A stretch of 64,000 nucleotides of DNA. Origin: Pseudomonas sp. ACM7 (GTDB taxonomy: Bacteria > Pseudomonadota > Gammaproteobacteria > Pseudomonadales > Pseudomonadaceae). The notes beneath the pieces were generated by a model. It was not told where the DNA came from, searched no databases, and worked only from the letters and a program-made list of their open reading frames with translations. A program made the translations under genes and the position numbers. Of this stretch, positions 35,393 through 50,067 are shown piece by piece. The stretch covers positions 4,036,429 to 4,100,428 of the forward strand of contig NZ_CP024866.1 of NCBI RefSeq assembly GCF_004136015.1, written 5' to 3'. Within the stretch, counting starts at the first letter, position 1. Each line of letters begins with the position of its first letter.

Positions 35393-36745
35393 ATGAGCGC
35401 GCTCTATATGATTGTCGGCACCCTGGTGGCTTTGGGTGTGCTGGTCACCTTCCACGAATTCGGCCATTTTTGGGTCGCACGTCGCTGTGGGGTCAAAGTG
35501 CTGCGTTTCTCCGTAGGCTTCGGTATGCCGTTGCTGCGCTGGCACGACAAGAAAGGCACTGAGTTCGTCGTCGCCGCGATCCCGCTGGGCGGTTACGTGA
35601 AAATGCTCGACGAGCGCGAAGGCGAAGTTCCGGCCGATCAGCTTGATCAGTCCTTCAATCGCAAATCCGTCCGCCAGCGTATCGCTATCGTATCGGCGGG
35701 TCCGATTGCCAACTTTTTACTGGCGATGATTTTTTTCTGGGTGCTCGCCATGCTCGGCAGCGAGCAAGTGCGCCCGGTCATTGGTGCAGTCGAATCCGGC
35801 AGTATCGCCGCCAAGGCTGGTTTGAGCGCGGGCCAGGAAATCATTGCCATCGATGGCGAGCCAACTTCCGGCTGGGCCGCGGTGAACCTGCAGTTGGTCC
35901 GTCGTCTTGGGGAGAGCGGTTCCCTGCAGTTGCTGGTCCGTGATCAGGGTTCCACAGTGGATTCGCCCCGTGAACTGATGCTGGATAAATGGCTCAAGGG
36001 TGCCGATGAGCCAGATCCGATTCGTTCGCTGGGTTTACGCCCTTGGCGTCCGGCGCTGCCACCGGTCCTGGCCGAACTTGACCCGAAAGGCCCGGCACAG
36101 GCTGCTGGCCTGAAGACCGGTGACCGACTGTTAGCTCTGGACGGCAAGTCGCTTGATGACTGGCAGCAGGTGGTGGACACGGTCCGTATGCACCCTGATA
36201 CCAAAATCATGCTGCGCGTCGAGCGTGATAGTGCTCAAATCGACGTCCCTGTGACGCTGGCCGCTCGCGGCGAGAAGAAGGCACCCAGTGGTTATCTGGG
36301 CGCTGGGGTGAAAGCAGTTGATTGGCCGCCAGAGATGATTCGCGAAGTGAGTTATGGTCCTGTGGCCGCGATTGGAGAGGGCGCTCGACGCACCTGGACC
36401 ATGAGCGTACTGACCCTCGATTCGCTCAAGAAAATGTTGTTCGGTGAGCTCTCGGTAAAAAACTTGAGTGGACCGATAACCATTGCTAAAGTGGCGGGCG
36501 CTTCTGCCCAGTCGGGTGTCGCTGATTTCCTGAATTTCCTTGCTTATCTGAGTATTAGCTTGGGAGTTCTGAATTTGTTGCCCATTCCTGTACTGGATGG
36601 GGGGCATTTGTTGTTTTATCTGATCGAGTGGGCGCGTGGTCGCCCCTTGTCGGATCGGGTGCAGGGTTGGGGGATACAGATCGGTATCAGTTTGGTGATC
36701 GGGGTGATGTTGCTTGCTCTGGTCAATGATCTAAGTCGACTGTAA
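35393..36745 (+). CDS. rseP: Site-2 protease RseP/MucP
   Basis: 450 residues. The zinc site HEFGH (His21, Glu22, His25) lies in the first membrane helix and the second metal motif NLLPIPVLDGGH near residue 400. Two PDZ domains occupy the periplasmic middle. It cleaves the anti-sigma factor MucA/RseA inside the membrane after a first cut, releasing the envelope-stress sigma factor (AlgU). It lies just upstream of bamA, the main outer-membrane assembly gene. Confidence 0.97.
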   Translation: MSALYMIVGTLVALGVLVTFHEFGHFWVARRCGVKVLRFSVGFGMPLLRWHDKKGTEFVVAAIPLGGYVKMLDEREGEVPADQLDQSFNRKSVRQRIAIVSAGPIANFLLAMIFFWVLAMLGSEQVRPVIGAVESGSIAAKAGLSAGQEIIAIDGEPTSGWAAVNLQLVRRLGESGSLQLLVRDQGSTVDSPRELMLDKWLKGADEPDPIRSLGLRPWRPALPPVLAELDPKGPAQAAGLKTGDRLLALDGKSLDDWQQVVDTVRMHPDTKIMLRVERDSAQIDVPVTLAARGEKKAPSGYLGAGVKAVDWPPEMIREVSYGPVAAIGEGARRTWTMSVLTLDSLKKMLFGELSVKNLSGPITIAKVAGASAQSGVADFLNFLAYLSISLGVLNLLPIPVLDGGHLLFYLIEWARGRPLSDRVQGWGIQIGISLVIGVMLLALVNDLSRL

Positions 36746-36765
36746 CGCTTCGCTGAATTGCGAAT

Positions 36766-36791
36766 CTGCCGCATTTTGCGGCAGTTTGTTT
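36766..36791 (+). terminator. Terminator between rseP and bamA
   Basis: CTGCCGCA-TTT-TGCGGCAG is a perfect 8-bp stem followed by TTTGTTTATT. It ends about 30 bases before the bamA start, so bamA needs read-through or a promoter within or before the hairpin. Confidence 0.85.
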
Positions 36792-36819
36792 ATTGCCAGT
36801 TGGAATAAGAAAGGACTTC

Positions 36820-39210
36820 ATGAAACGTCTGCTGCTAACTGCGGTTCTCACCGTATTGATGATCGCCGAAGTTCACGCCGAGTCCTTCACTATCTCTGAT
36901 ATTCGCGTCAATGGCCTCCAGCGGGTCTCCGCGGGTAGCGTCTTTGGTGCTTTGCCGTTGAACGTCGGTGAACAGGCGGATGATCGTCGCCTGGTGGAAT
37001 CCACTCGTGCGTTGTTCAAAACCGGTTTCTTTCAAGATATCCAGCTGGGCCGCGATGGCAACGTCCTGGTCATCACGGTAGTCGAGCGCCCGTCGGTCGC
37101 CAGTATCGAGATCGAGGGTAACAAGGCGATCTCCACTGAAGACCTGATGAAAGGCCTCAAACAATCCGGTCTGGCCGAAGGCGAGATCTTCCAGCGCGCC
37201 ACCCTCGAAGGTGTGCGTAACGAGCTGCAGCGCCAATACGTCGCTCAGGGTCGCTACTCGGCTACCGTCGACACTGAAGTGGTGCCGCAGCCGCGTAACC
37301 GCGTTGCGTTGAAGGTCAATATCAACGAAGGCACCGTTGCTGCTATCCAGCACATCAACGTGGTGGGTAACACCGTCTTCCCTGATGAAGACCTGATCGA
37401 CCTGTTTGAACTCAAGACCACCAACTGGCTGTCGTTCTTCAAGAACGATGACAAGTACGCTCGTGAAAAACTTTCCGGTGACCTGGAGCGTCTGCGCTCC
37501 TACTACCTGGACCGTGGCTATATCAACATGGATATCGCTTCGACCCAGGTGTCCATCACCCCGGACAAGAAACACGTCTATATCACCGTCAACGTTAACG
37601 AAGGCGAGAAGTACACCGTCCGTGACGTCAAGCTGAGCGGCGACCTGAAAGTCCCTGAAGACCAGGTCAAGTCTCTGCTGCTGGTCCAGAAAGGCCAGGT
37701 GTTCTCGCGCAAGTTGATGACCACCACGTCCGAACTGATCACCCGCCGTCTGGGTAATGAGGGTTACACCTTCGCCAACGTCAATGGCGTGCCTCAGCCT
37801 CACGATGAAGACCACACCGTCGACATCACGTTCGCCGTCGATCCGGGCAAGCGAGCTTACGTGAACCGCATCAACTTCCGTGGCAACACCAAGTCCGAAG
37901 ACGAAGTGCTGCGCCGTGAAATGCGTCAGATGGAAGGCGGCTGGGCTTCGACCTACCTGATCGACCAATCCAAGACTCGTCTTGAGCGTCTGGGCTTCTT
38001 CAAGGAAGTCAACGTCGAAACACCGGCCGTGCCGGGCGTCGACGACCAGGTAGACGTGAACTACAGCGTTGAAGAACAGGCTTCCGGTTCGATTACCGCC
38101 AGCGTCGGTTTCGCCCAGAGCGCCGGTCTGATCCTCGGTGGTTCGATCACCCAGAACAACTTCCTGGGTACGGGTAACAAAGTCAGCATCGGTTTGACCC
38201 GCAGTCAATACCAGAGCCGCTATAACTTCGGTTACGTCGACCCGTACTGGACGGCTGATGGCGTGAGCCTGGGTTACAACGCGTTCTATCGCACCACTGA
38301 CTACAAAGACCTCGACGTCGACGTAGCCAGCTATGCCGTGGACAGCCTGGGTGCAGGCGTTAGCGTCGGTTATCCGATCAGCGAGACTTCGCGTCTGACC
38401 TTCGGCTTGACCGCGCAACAAGACAAGATCAAGACCGGTCAATACACCGTTGACGAGATCTTCGACTTCGTTAACAGGGAAGGCGATAGCTACCTGAACT
38501 TCAAGGCTTCGGCCGGCTGGTCCGAATCCACACTGAACAAAGGCGTATTGGCGACCCGTGGTCATTCCCAAAGCCTGACACTGGAAACCACCACGCCTGG
38601 CAGCGACCTGTCGTTCTTCAAGCTTGATTACCGTGGCCAGTTGTTCCAGCCATTGTCTGAAAACTACACCATGCGCCTGCACACGGAACTGGGCTATGGC
38701 GATGGTTATGGTTCTACCGATGGCTTGCCGTTCTATGAAAACTACTATGCTGGTGGTTTCAACTCGGTTCGTGGCTTCAAGGACAGTACCCTCGGTCCTC
38801 GCAGTACCCCAAGTCGCGGTGCGGCTGTGACGGGTAACACCGGCACGCTGGCCGACCCGGACCAGGATCCGCTGCCGTTCGGTGGTAACGTTTTGATCCA
38901 GGGTGGTGTCGAGGTGCTGTTCCCGCTGCCATTCGTCAAGGATCAGCGTTCCCTGCGCACTTCCGTATTCTGGGATGTGGGTAACGTATTCGACTCCAAG
39001 TGCGATAAAACGACGAACGCAAATGTCGGTTCAACCGCTCAAACAGAGTGCAACGACATCAGCCTGAGCAACATGGCCAGCTCCGTCGGTGTCGGCGTGA
39101 CCTGGGTTACCGCACTGGGTCCTTTGAGCTTCGCGTTGGCCATGCCAGTCAAGAAACCGGATAACGCTGAAACCCAAGTGTTCCAATTCTCCCTCGGCCA
39201 GACGTTCTAA
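36820..39210 (+). CDS. bamA: Outer-membrane protein assembly factor BamA
   Basis: 796 residues. The signal peptide is MKRLLLTAVLTVLMIAEVHA, five POTRA repeats follow (about 22-420), then a 16-strand barrel with the conserved VRGF loop (SVRGFKDST) and a terminal phenylalanine. BamA folds other beta-barrels into the outer membrane. The start at 36820 gives a proper signal peptide and has AAAGGA just upstream; an in-frame codon 27 bases earlier would not. Confidence 0.97.
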   Translation: MKRLLLTAVLTVLMIAEVHAESFTISDIRVNGLQRVSAGSVFGALPLNVGEQADDRRLVESTRALFKTGFFQDIQLGRDGNVLVITVVERPSVASIEIEGNKAISTEDLMKGLKQSGLAEGEIFQRATLEGVRNELQRQYVAQGRYSATVDTEVVPQPRNRVALKVNINEGTVAAIQHINVVGNTVFPDEDLIDLFELKTTNWLSFFKNDDKYAREKLSGDLERLRSYYLDRGYINMDIASTQVSITPDKKHVYITVNVNEGEKYTVRDVKLSGDLKVPEDQVKSLLLVQKGQVFSRKLMTTTSELITRRLGNEGYTFANVNGVPQPHDEDHTVDITFAVDPGKRAYVNRINFRGNTKSEDEVLRREMRQMEGGWASTYLIDQSKTRLERLGFFKEVNVETPAVPGVDDQVDVNYSVEEQASGSITASVGFAQSAGLILGGSITQNNFLGTGNKVSIGLTRSQYQSRYNFGYVDPYWTADGVSLGYNAFYRTTDYKDLDVDVASYAVDSLGAGVSVGYPISETSRLTFGLTAQQDKIKTGQYTVDEIFDFVNREGDSYLNFKASAGWSESTLNKGVLATRGHSQSLTLETTTPGSDLSFFKLDYRGQLFQPLSENYTMRLHTELGYGDGYGSTDGLPFYENYYAGGFNSVRGFKDSTLGPRSTPSRGAAVTGNTGTLADPDQDPLPFGGNVLIQGGVEVLFPLPFVKDQRSLRTSVFWDVGNVFDSKCDKTTNANVGSTAQTECNDISLSNMASSVGVGVTWVTALGPLSFALAMPVKKPDNAETQVFQFSLGQTF

Positions 39211-39255
39211 GCGTCTGACCCAAGATAACGACAATGGATTTTGTAGGAGTGCATC

Positions 39256-39759
39256 GTGCGTAAGTTGACTCAATTGGTTCTCCTGGCGGCCGTACTGGTA
39301 GCAGGTCCGGCTTTTGCCGACATGAAAATCGCCGTTCTGAACTATCAGATGGCGCTGCTGGAATCCGACGCGGCCAAGAAGTACGCCGTGGATGCCGAGA
39401 AGAAGTTCGGCCCACAGCTGAGCAAACTCAAGACTCTGGAAAGCAGTGCCAAAGGTATCCAGGACCGTCTGATGGCTGGTGGCGACAAGATGCAGCAAGG
39501 CGAGCGTGAGCGTCTTGAGCTGGAATTCAAGCAAAAGGCCCGTGACTTCCAGTTCCAGTCCAAGGAATTGAACGAAGCCAAAGCCGTTGCTGACCGTGAA
39601 ATGCTGAAGCAGCTCAAGCCGAAACTGGACAGCGCTGTGGAAGAAGTCATCAAGAAAGGTGCTTTTGACCTGGTCTTCGAGCGTGGCGCAGTGATTGATG
39701 TCAAACCGCAGTACGACATCACTCGCCAGGTTATCGAGCGCATGAATCAGCTGAAGTAA
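39256..39759 (+). CDS. skp: Periplasmic chaperone Skp/OmpH
   Basis: 167 residues: a signal peptide ([20 protein letters not shown]) then a short core [16 protein letters not shown] and long charged helices that form the chaperone tentacles. It carries unfolded outer-membrane proteins to BamA, encoded just upstream. It starts with GTG, with TAGGAG 6 bases ahead. lpxD begins 2 bases after its stop codon. Confidence 0.93.
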   Translation: MRKLTQLVLLAAVLVAGPAFADMKIAVLNYQMALLESDAAKKYAVDAEKKFGPQLSKLKTLESSAKGIQDRLMAGGDKMQQGERERLELEFKQKARDFQFQSKELNEAKAVADREMLKQLKPKLDSAVEEVIKKGAFDLVFERGAVIDVKPQYDITRQVIERMNQLK

Positions 39760-39761
39760 CC

Positions 39762-40817
39762 ATGACAGCGACTATAAAGCTCGGCCAGTTGGCCGAGTTC
39801 CTCGGCGCCACACTGCGTGGCGACCCGGAGAAAGAAATTACTGGGCTAGCCACTTTGCAAGAGGCTGGCCCAGCTCAGTTGAGCTTTCTCGCAAACCCCC
39901 AATACCGTAAATACCTGCCTGACAGTCGGGCCGCAGCCCTGTTGCTGAAAGCCGCTGACGCTGAAGGTTTTGCAGGTGATTCGCTGGTGGTGCCTGATCC
40001 CTATCTGGCCTACGCGCGGGTTTCCCATCTGTTCGATCCCAAGCCAAAGGCGGCTGCCGGTATTCATCCGACAGCAGTGGTGGCAGCGGATGCAGTGGTC
40101 GATCCAGCGGCGAGCATTGGTGCTTTTGCGGTGATCGAAAGCTGCGCACGTATTGCTGCGGGTGTGACCGTTGGCGCGCACTGCTTCATTGGTGCCCGCT
40201 GCGAGATTGGCGAGGGCGGCTGGCTGGCCCCGCGAGTCACGCTGTACCACGATGTTCGCATCGGTAAACGGGTGGTGATTCAATCGGGTGCCGTACTCGG
40301 TGGCGAAGGTTTCGGTTTTGCCAACGAGAAAGGTGTCTGGCAGAAAATCGCTCAGATCGGTGGTGTGCTGGTCGGTGACGACGTGGAGATTGGCGTGAAT
40401 ACCGCTATCGATCGCGGTGCACTGGCCGATACCGTTCTGGGTAACGGGGTGAAACTCGACAACCAGATTCAGATCGCCCACAACGTCCAGGTCGGTGATC
40501 ACACCGCCATGGCCGCGTGCGTGGGGATCTCCGGCAGCACCAAAATCGGCAAGCATTGCATGCTCGCCGGTGGCGTAGGGCTGGTGGGGCATATCGAAAT
40601 TTGCGACAACGTTTTCATCACCGGGATGACCATGGTGACCCACTCGATTACCGAAAAGGGTTCCTATTCTTCCGGTACAGCCATGCAACCGGCAGCCGAG
40701 TGGCGCAAAAGCGCGGCACGCATCCGTCAGCTCGACGACATCGCGCGGCGGTTGCGACAGCTGGAAAAGCGTGTAGGGGAAGTGACCCCTGACGGTAATG
40801 CTTCATCAGATGGCTGA
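39762..40817 (+). CDS. lpxD: UDP-3-O-(3-hydroxyacyl)glucosamine N-acyltransferase
   Basis: 351 residues. An N-terminal uridine-binding domain is followed by a left-handed beta-helix of hexapeptide repeats ([20 protein letters not shown] and onward) and a short C-terminal helix. The catalytic histidine lies in [10 protein letters not shown]. It adds the second acyl chain in lipid A synthesis. Confidence 0.96.
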   Translation: MTATIKLGQLAEFLGATLRGDPEKEITGLATLQEAGPAQLSFLANPQYRKYLPDSRAAALLLKAADAEGFAGDSLVVPDPYLAYARVSHLFDPKPKAAAGIHPTAVVAADAVVDPAASIGAFAVIESCARIAAGVTVGAHCFIGARCEIGEGGWLAPRVTLYHDVRIGKRVVIQSGAVLGGEGFGFANEKGVWQKIAQIGGVLVGDDVEIGVNTAIDRGALADTVLGNGVKLDNQIQIAHNVQVGDHTAMAACVGISGSTKIGKHCMLAGGVGLVGHIEICDNVFITGMTMVTHSITEKGSYSSGTAMQPAAEWRKSAARIRQLDDIARRLRQLEKRVGEVTPDGNASSDG

Positions 40818-40924
40818 TACCATTTCCATATCAAGTGTGCACAGCCGCTAGACTGCCTCCTTGATTTGCTAGAGGGGTGCGCGTCAGTCGCGCCTCCCAA
40901 TCTTTACATAGGCTTCCCCCCGAA

Positions 40925-41365
40925 ATGATGGACATCAACGAGATTCGCGAATACCTGCCCCACCGTTACCCGTTCCTGCTGGTGGACCGAGTCGTGGAAC
41001 TGGATGTGGAAGGCAAGCGCATTCGCGCCTACAAGAATGTCAGCATCAACGAACCCTTCTTCAATGGTCACTTCCCCGCGCATCCAATCATGCCGGGCGT
41101 ATTGATCATCGAAGCGATGGCTCAGGCTGCCGGGATCCTTGGTTTCAAAATGCTCGACGTGAAACCGGCCGACGGCACCCTTTATTACTTTGTTGGCTCC
41201 GACAAGCTGCGCTTCCGCCAGCCGGTGTTGCCAGGCGACCAACTGATCCTGGAAGCCAAATTCCTGAGCTGCAAGCGTCAGATCTGGAAGTTCGAGTGCC
41301 AGGCTTCGGTCGATGGCAAGCCAGTCTGCTCTGCTGAAATCATCTGCGCGGAACGCAAACTATGA
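40925..41365 (+). CDS. fabZ: 3-hydroxyacyl-[ACP] dehydratase
   Basis: 146 residues in a hot-dog fold. The active site is His49 ([14 protein letters not shown]) and Glu63 (LIIEAMAQ). It dehydrates 3-hydroxyacyl-ACP in fatty-acid elongation and competes with LpxA for hydroxyacyl-ACP, which explains its place in the lpx cluster. The start [17 protein letters not shown] at 40925 is the usual one; the frame is open further upstream but is not FabZ-like. Confidence 0.96.
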   Translation: MMDINEIREYLPHRYPFLLVDRVVELDVEGKRIRAYKNVSINEPFFNGHFPAHPIMPGVLIIEAMAQAAGILGFKMLDVKPADGTLYYFVGSDKLRFRQPVLPGDQLILEAKFLSCKRQIWKFECQASVDGKPVCSAEIICAERKL

Positions 41366-42138
41366 GTTTGATTGACCCTCGCGCAATCATCGAACCGACG
41401 GCTATCCTGGCCGACGGCGTCGAGGTCGGCCCTTGGTCGATCATCGGTGCAGGTGTGGAAATCGGCGAGGGGACAGTGATCGGGCCGCATGTGATTCTCA
41501 AAGGCCCGACCCGAATCGGAAAGCACAACCGCATCTACCAGTTTTCTTCGGTAGGCGAGGACACGCCCGATCTGAAATACAAGGGTGAAGAAACCCGTCT
41601 GGTCATCGGTGACCACAACGTCATCCGTGAAGGCGTGACGATTCACCGTGGGACCGTTCAGGACCGTTCTGAAACAACCCTGGGCGATCACAATCTGATC
41701 ATGGCCTATGCCCACATCGGCCACGACAGCGTCATCGGCAACCACTGCATCCTGGTCAACAACACTGCGTTGGCCGGCCATGTGCACGTTGAAGACTGGG
41801 CGATCCTGTCTGGTTTTACCCTGGTTCATCAGTATTGCCATATCGGCGCCCACAGCTTTTCCGGTATGGGCACCGCCATCGGCAAGGACGTCCCAGCGTA
41901 CGTCACGGTGTTCGGCAACCCGGCCGAAGCTCGCAGCATGAACTTCGAAGGCATGCGTCGTCGCGGTTTCAGCGAAGATGCGATCCACGCGCTGCGTCGT
42001 GCCTACAAGGTGGTTTATCGCCAGGGTCTGACGGTCGAGCAAGCGCTCACCGAACTGGCCGAGCCTTCTGATCAGTTCCCGGAAGTCGCGGTGTTCCGTG
42101 ATTCCATCCAGTCTTCGACCCGCGGCATCACTCGTTAA
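41362..42138 (+). CDS. lpxA: UDP-N-acetylglucosamine acyltransferase
   Basis: 258 residues, a hexapeptide-repeat beta-helix ([20 protein letters not shown] at the start) with a helical tail. The catalytic histidine is in [11 protein letters not shown]. It transfers a 3-hydroxyacyl chain to UDP-GlcNAc, the first lipid A step. It overlaps fabZ by 4 bases and is 2 bases from lpxB. Confidence 0.97.
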   Translation: MSLIDPRAIIEPTAILADGVEVGPWSIIGAGVEIGEGTVIGPHVILKGPTRIGKHNRIYQFSSVGEDTPDLKYKGEETRLVIGDHNVIREGVTIHRGTVQDRSETTLGDHNLIMAYAHIGHDSVIGNHCILVNNTALAGHVHVEDWAILSGFTLVHQYCHIGAHSFSGMGTAIGKDVPAYVTVFGNPAEARSMNFEGMRRRGFSEDAIHALRRAYKVVYRQGLTVEQALTELAEPSDQFPEVAVFRDSIQSSTRGITR

Positions 42139-42140
42139 TC

Positions 42141-43271
42141 ATGGCTAATCTGCGTATTGCGCTGGTGGCGGGTGAGGCTTCCGGCGACATTCTTGGCGCG
42201 GGTCTCATGCGCGCACTCAAGGCTCAGCACCCGGCAGTCGAGTTCATCGGTGTCGGCGGTCCGCTGATGCAGGCCGAAGGCCTGACCTCGTATTTCCCGA
42301 TGGAGCGTCTTTCGGTCATGGGCCTGGTGGAAGTGCTTGGCCGATTGCGTGAGCTGATGGCTCGCCGCAAGAAGTTGATCGCCGACCTGATCGCCGAGAA
42401 GCCAGATGTGTTCATCGGTATCGATGCCCCGGACTTCAACCTCAATATCGAACTCAAGCTGCGTCAGGCCGGGATCAAGACCGTGCATTACGTTAGCCCG
42501 TCGGTTTGGGCGTGGCGGCAGAAACGGGTGCTGAAGATTCGCGAAGGCTGCGACCTGATGCTGACGCTGTTCCCGTTCGAAGCGAAATTCTATGAAGAGA
42601 AGGGCGTGCCGGTGCGGTTTGTCGGGCACTCACTGGCCGATGCGATCCCGCTAGAAGCCGATCGTGCCGCCGCGCGGGCTGAACTCGGCTTGCCCGACGG
42701 GCCGCTGGTTGCTCTGATGCCGGGCAGCCGTGGTGGCGAAGTTGGCCGTCTCGGTGCGTTGTTCCTCGATACCGCCCAGCGTCTGCGAGCCCTGCGCCCT
42801 GGTGTGCGGTTCGTCATGCCTTGCGCCGGCCCCGAGCGCCGCAAGCAACTTGAAGAGCTGCTGGCGGGCCGAGATCTGCCGTTGACATTGCTCGATGGCA
42901 AATCCCATCTGGCCCTGGCAGCCTGCGACGCGGTACTGATTGCCTCCGGAACGGCGACCCTGGAAGCGTTGTTGTACAAACGGCCGATGGTGGTCGCGTA
43001 CCGCTTGGCACCGCTGACGTTCTGGATTCTCAAGCGCATGGTGAAAAGTCCCTACATCTCCTTGCCGAACCTGCTGGCCCAGCGCCTGTTGGTGCCCGAG
43101 TTGTTGCAGGACGATGCGACCGTTGAAGCCTTGGCCCAGACGCTGTCGCCACTGATCGAAGGCGGTGAAGAACAGACCCGCGGCTTCGATGAAATTCACC
43201 GTACCTTACGTCTGGACGCCTCCAATCAGGCGGCGGACGCGGTACTGAACCTGATCGGCAAAACACAATGA
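42141..43271 (+). CDS. lpxB: Lipid-A-disaccharide synthase
   Basis: 376 residues, a GT19 glycosyltransferase. [16 protein letters not shown] marks the start and [14 protein letters not shown] and [13 protein letters not shown] the nucleotide-sugar part. It joins UDP-diacylglucosamine and lipid X to give the lipid A disaccharide. It overlaps rnhB by 4 bases. Confidence 0.97.
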   Translation: MANLRIALVAGEASGDILGAGLMRALKAQHPAVEFIGVGGPLMQAEGLTSYFPMERLSVMGLVEVLGRLRELMARRKKLIADLIAEKPDVFIGIDAPDFNLNIELKLRQAGIKTVHYVSPSVWAWRQKRVLKIREGCDLMLTLFPFEAKFYEEKGVPVRFVGHSLADAIPLEADRAAARAELGLPDGPLVALMPGSRGGEVGRLGALFLDTAQRLRALRPGVRFVMPCAGPERRKQLEELLAGRDLPLTLLDGKSHLALAACDAVLIASGTATLEALLYKRPMVVAYRLAPLTFWILKRMVKSPYISLPNLLAQRLLVPELLQDDATVEALAQTLSPLIEGGEEQTRGFDEIHRTLRLDASNQAADAVLNLIGKTQ

Positions 43272-43909
43272 GCAAAGCAAGCATTCAGATGGGCCTGGAC
43301 TTCACCCTGGTCGCCGAAGTTGAAGATTTGGTCGCTGGCGTTGACGAAGTCGGTCGCGGCCCACTTTGTGGTGCGGTGGTGACAGCCGCGGTAATCCTCG
43401 ATCCGAACCGTCCGATTCTGGGCCTGAATGATTCGAAGAAGCTCACCGAAACACGCCGCGAAAAACTCTACGACGAGATCTGCGAAAAAGCCCTGAGCTG
43501 GTGCATCGCCCGGGCTGAAGTCGAAGAAATCGACGAGCTGAACATTCTCCACGCCACCATGCTGGCCATGCAGCGCGCCGTCGAAGGTCTGCACATCACG
43601 CCGAAACTGGCGATGATCGATGGCAATCGTTGCCCGAAGCTGTCGATGCGCGCCGAAGCAGTGGTGCAGGGCGATGGTAAGGTACCGGCCATCGCGGCAG
43701 CGTCGATTCTGGCCAAGGTCAGCCGCGACCGCGAGATGGCAGCGTTCGAATTGATTTACCCGGGTTACGGCATCGGTGGCCACAAAGGCTACCCGACGCC
43801 GGTTCATCTGGAGGCGCTGGCCCGCTTGGGGCCAACGCCGATTCACCGCCGCTCGTTCGCCCCGGTACGCCTGGCTTACGAGGCGCGGGAAAACCTGATC
43901 GAGAGTTAG
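43268..43909 (+). CDS. rnhB: Ribonuclease HII
   Basis: 213 residues. The active-site start [16 protein letters not shown] and the downstream [10 protein letters not shown] motif are complete. It removes RNA or single ribonucleotides from DNA. It is the last gene of the coupled lpx run and is followed by a terminator. Confidence 0.96.
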   Translation: MSKASIQMGLDFTLVAEVEDLVAGVDEVGRGPLCGAVVTAAVILDPNRPILGLNDSKKLTETRREKLYDEICEKALSWCIARAEVEEIDELNILHATMLAMQRAVEGLHITPKLAMIDGNRCPKLSMRAEAVVQGDGKVPAIAAASILAKVSRDREMAAFELIYPGYGIGGHKGYPTPVHLEALARLGPTPIHRRSFAPVRLAYEARENLIES

Positions 43910-43931
43910 TCGCAAGGCTGATGTTTTTGCC

Positions 43932-43958
43932 AAGGCCCGGTACAATCCGGGCCTTGTT
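43932..43958 (+). terminator. Terminator of the bamA-rnhB run
   Basis: AAGGCCCGG-TACAAT-CCGGGCCTT is a perfect 9-bp stem followed by GTTGTCTT, 22 bases after the rnhB stop and 35 bases before dnaE. Confidence 0.85.
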
Positions 43959-43992
43959 GTCTTCACGTTTCTAGTTTCTAGACAGGATCACT

Positions 43993-47514
<3,522 letters not shown>

Positions 47515-47664
47515 CGGTCAGGTGCCGCTCTTCCAAAAGGGAGCAGCTCTGATCTCGACCCAATTTTTAATCTCGACCTGAACGCGCCTCTCCCTTAAGG
47601 TAGGGCGCGAATAGACAACCGGCCGGCCCAAGCTCTCTTGGAGGTCGACCCAAGACGGACGCCT

Positions 47665-48612
47665 ATGAACCCGAATTTTCTAGATTTCGAACAGCCGATC
47701 GCCGACCTGCAAGCCAAGATCGAAGAGTTGCGCTTGGTCGGTAACGACAATTCGCTGAATATCGGCGATGAGATCTCCCGCCTGCAGGACAAAAGCAGCA
47801 CGCTGACCGAAGACATCTTCGGCAAGCTGACCAGCTGGCAGATCGCGCGTCTGGCGCGTCACCCGAAACGTCCGTATACCCTGGACTACATCGAACACAT
47901 CTTCACCGAGTTCGACGAACTGCACGGCGACCGTCACTTCTCCGACGACGCTGCGATCGTCGGCGGCATTGCCCGTCTGGACGACCAGCCGGTGATGATC
48001 ATCGGTCACCAGAAAGGCCGTGAAGTGCGCGAGAAAGTTCGTCGCAACTTTGGCATGCCGCGTCCGGAAGGCTACCGCAAGGCGTGCCGTCTGATGGAAA
48101 TGGCCGAACGTTTCAAGATGCCGATCCTGACCTTCATCGACACCCCGGGCGCTTACCCTGGTATCGACGCTGAAGAACGCAACCAGAGCGAAGCGATTGC
48201 CTGGAACCTGCGCGTCATGGCACGCCTGAAAACCCCAATCATCGCCACCGTGATCGGTGAGGGTGGTTCCGGTGGTGCTCTGGCGATCGGCGTTTGCGAT
48301 CAACTGAACATGCTGCAGTACTCGACTTACGCAGTGATTTCGCCGGAAGGTTGCGCCTCGATTCTGTGGAAGACCGCCGAGAAAGCGCCGGACGCTGCTG
48401 AAGCCATGGGTATCACTGCAGAGCGCCTGAAAGGCCTGGGTATTGTGGATAAAGTGATCAGCGAGCCTTTGGGCGGCGCACACCGTAATCCGGCCGCTGC
48501 AGCTGCATCGATCCGTGCCGAGCTGAGCTCGCAGCTGGCGATGTTGAAGAAGTTCGATAACGAAGCGCTGTTGGCTCGCCGTTACGAGCGTCTGATGAGC
48601 TACGGTCTGTAA
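47665..48612 (+). CDS. accA: Acetyl-CoA carboxylase carboxyltransferase subunit alpha
   Basis: 315 residues starting [33 protein letters not shown] forms the oxyanion hole and [19 protein letters not shown] the acetyl-CoA site. With AccD it transfers the carboxyl group from biotin to acetyl-CoA to start fatty-acid synthesis. The ATG at 47665 fits the family; an in-frame TTG 27 bases upstream adds an unusual extension. Confidence 0.97.
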   Translation: MNPNFLDFEQPIADLQAKIEELRLVGNDNSLNIGDEISRLQDKSSTLTEDIFGKLTSWQIARLARHPKRPYTLDYIEHIFTEFDELHGDRHFSDDAAIVGGIARLDDQPVMIIGHQKGREVREKVRRNFGMPRPEGYRKACRLMEMAERFKMPILTFIDTPGAYPGIDAEERNQSEAIAWNLRVMARLKTPIIATVIGEGGSGGALAIGVCDQLNMLQYSTYAVISPEGCASILWKTAEKAPDAAEAMGITAERLKGLGIVDKVISEPLGGAHRNPAAAAASIRAELSSQLAMLKKFDNEALLARRYERLMSYGL

Positions 48613-48630
48613 CTGTACTCGCTACACCCC

Positions 48631-48710
48631 TGTAGGAGCTGCCGAAGGCTGCGATCTTTTGATCCTGAAAATGCAAGATCAAAAGATCGCAGCCTTCGGC
48701 AGCTCCTACA
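48631..48710. repeat. Family-2 inverted repeat between accA and tilS
   Basis: TGTAGGAGCTGCCGAAGGCTGC...GATCTTTTGATC is followed after a 12-base loop by its complement ending CAGCTCCTACA. It is the same family as 18103-18191 and likely ends the accA message. Confidence 0.88.
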
Positions 48711-48738
48711 GGGGATTTATGTGGAATGATCGATCTCT

Positions 48739-50067
48739 ATGAGTCCTTCCAATATCGATCTGTCTGCCAGGTTCCTGCTAAACCTGAGCCCCTGGCGCAC
48801 CGCCACAACCTGGCGCATCGCCTTCTCCGGTGGCCTCGACTCCACCGTTCTGCTGCACCTTCTCGTACACCTCGCAAAAGCCGAATCCTTGCCGGCGCTA
48901 AGCGCCATCCATGTTCATCACGGCCTTCAGGCTGTGGCTGATGCGTGGCCGGATCATTGTCAGTCGGTCTGTGATGCGCTGGGTGTGCCGCTGCAGGTTG
49001 TTCGCGTACAGGTTCAACCCGGCGCCAGTCTTGAGCGTGCAGCCCGGGATGCGCGATATGCCGCGTTCATCGAGGCGACTCAGGCCAATGAAGTGTTGAT
49101 GACCGCCCAGCACCGTGACGATCAGGCGGAAACGTTGTTATTCCGGCTGTTGCGTGGGGCAGGGGTGAGAGGATTGTCGGGGATGCCACGCCAGCGCCCG
49201 CTTGGTAAAGGGCAGTTGCTTCGGCCATTGCTCGATGTCACTCGGGCTGAGCTTGAAGCCTATGCGGCGGAGCATCGGCTGAGCTGGATCGAAGACCCAT
49301 CGAATCAGGATCGGCAATTCTCGCGAAACTACCTGCGCCATCAGGTGTTCCCGGTATTGACCAAGCGTTGGCCGCAAGCGGTAACGACCATGGCCCGCAG
49401 CGCTGCACATCTGAGTGAAGCGCAGGGATTGCTCGATGAACTTGCGCAAATCGACCTGGCCGGCGCCAGCACTGCCAATGATTTTGATTGGCTGGGATTG
49501 CCCTCCCTGGAACTGGGGGCATTTGAAACGCTGTCCGCTGCTCGTCAGCGTAATGCCTTAAGTCATTGGCTCGAACCGCTGACGCGACTGCCGGACAGTG
49601 ACCATTGGTCGGGTTGGGAGAATTTACGTGATGCCAGCGGCGATGCCTGCCCGATCTGGCGGCTGGCGGATGGTGAACTGCATCGGGCGGGTGGGCGTAT
49701 CTGGTGGTTGTCCGGCAGTTGGTTGCGCACGTCGACCGCCGTCGGAAACTGGCCCGACCCCTCGCTATCGCTGGTGTTGCCGGACAACGGCGTGCTCACA
49801 CTCACCGGCCAAATCCCCGATGGCCTGCTGCATATCCGCTATCGTGAGGGAGGTGAGGTGATGAATTTGCCCGGTCGCGGCCATCGCGATCTGAAGCGTT
49901 TGCTCAATGAACGTGGTGTGCCGGCGTTCGCCCGTGGCAGATTGCCGCTGCTCTACCGAGACGAGCAATTGCTGGCGGTGGCCAACCTGCGGGGCTTGGA
50001 CGGCAGTGCAAAGGACCGTTGGAATTTGCATTGGCAGCCACCGCACGAAGATCTAGGTTTGAGCTGA
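48739..50067 (+). CDS. tilS: tRNA(Ile)-lysidine synthase
   Basis: 442 residues. The ATP pyrophosphatase P-loop SGGLDS is at 30-35, followed by the MesJ-type HVHHGLQ and TAQHRDDQAET motifs and C-terminal tRNA-binding domains. It changes C34 of the tRNA(Ile) CAU anticodon to lysidine so that the tRNA reads AUA. It lies between accA and pyrG as in PAO1. Confidence 0.94.
   Translation: MSPSNIDLSARFLLNLSPWRTATTWRIAFSGGLDSTVLLHLLVHLAKAESLPALSAIHVHHGLQAVADAWPDHCQSVCDALGVPLQVVRVQVQPGASLERAARDARYAAFIEATQANEVLMTAQHRDDQAETLLFRLLRGAGVRGLSGMPRQRPLGKGQLLRPLLDVTRAELEAYAAEHRLSWIEDPSNQDRQFSRNYLRHQVFPVLTKRWPQAVTTMARSAAHLSEAQGLLDELAQIDLAGASTANDFDWLGLPSLELGAFETLSAARQRNALSHWLEPLTRLPDSDHWSGWENLRDASGDACPIWRLADGELHRAGGRIWWLSGSWLRTSTAVGNWPDPSLSLVLPDNGVLTLTGQIPDGLLHIRYREGGEVMNLPGRGHRDLKRLLNERGVPAFARGRLPLLYRDEQLLAVANLRGLDGSAKDRWNLHWQPPHEDLGLS

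Noticed and set aside
36835..38682. 615-codon leftward frame inside bamA
   Set aside because: It is antisense to a clear BamA gene and its composition shows no protein-like domain pattern.
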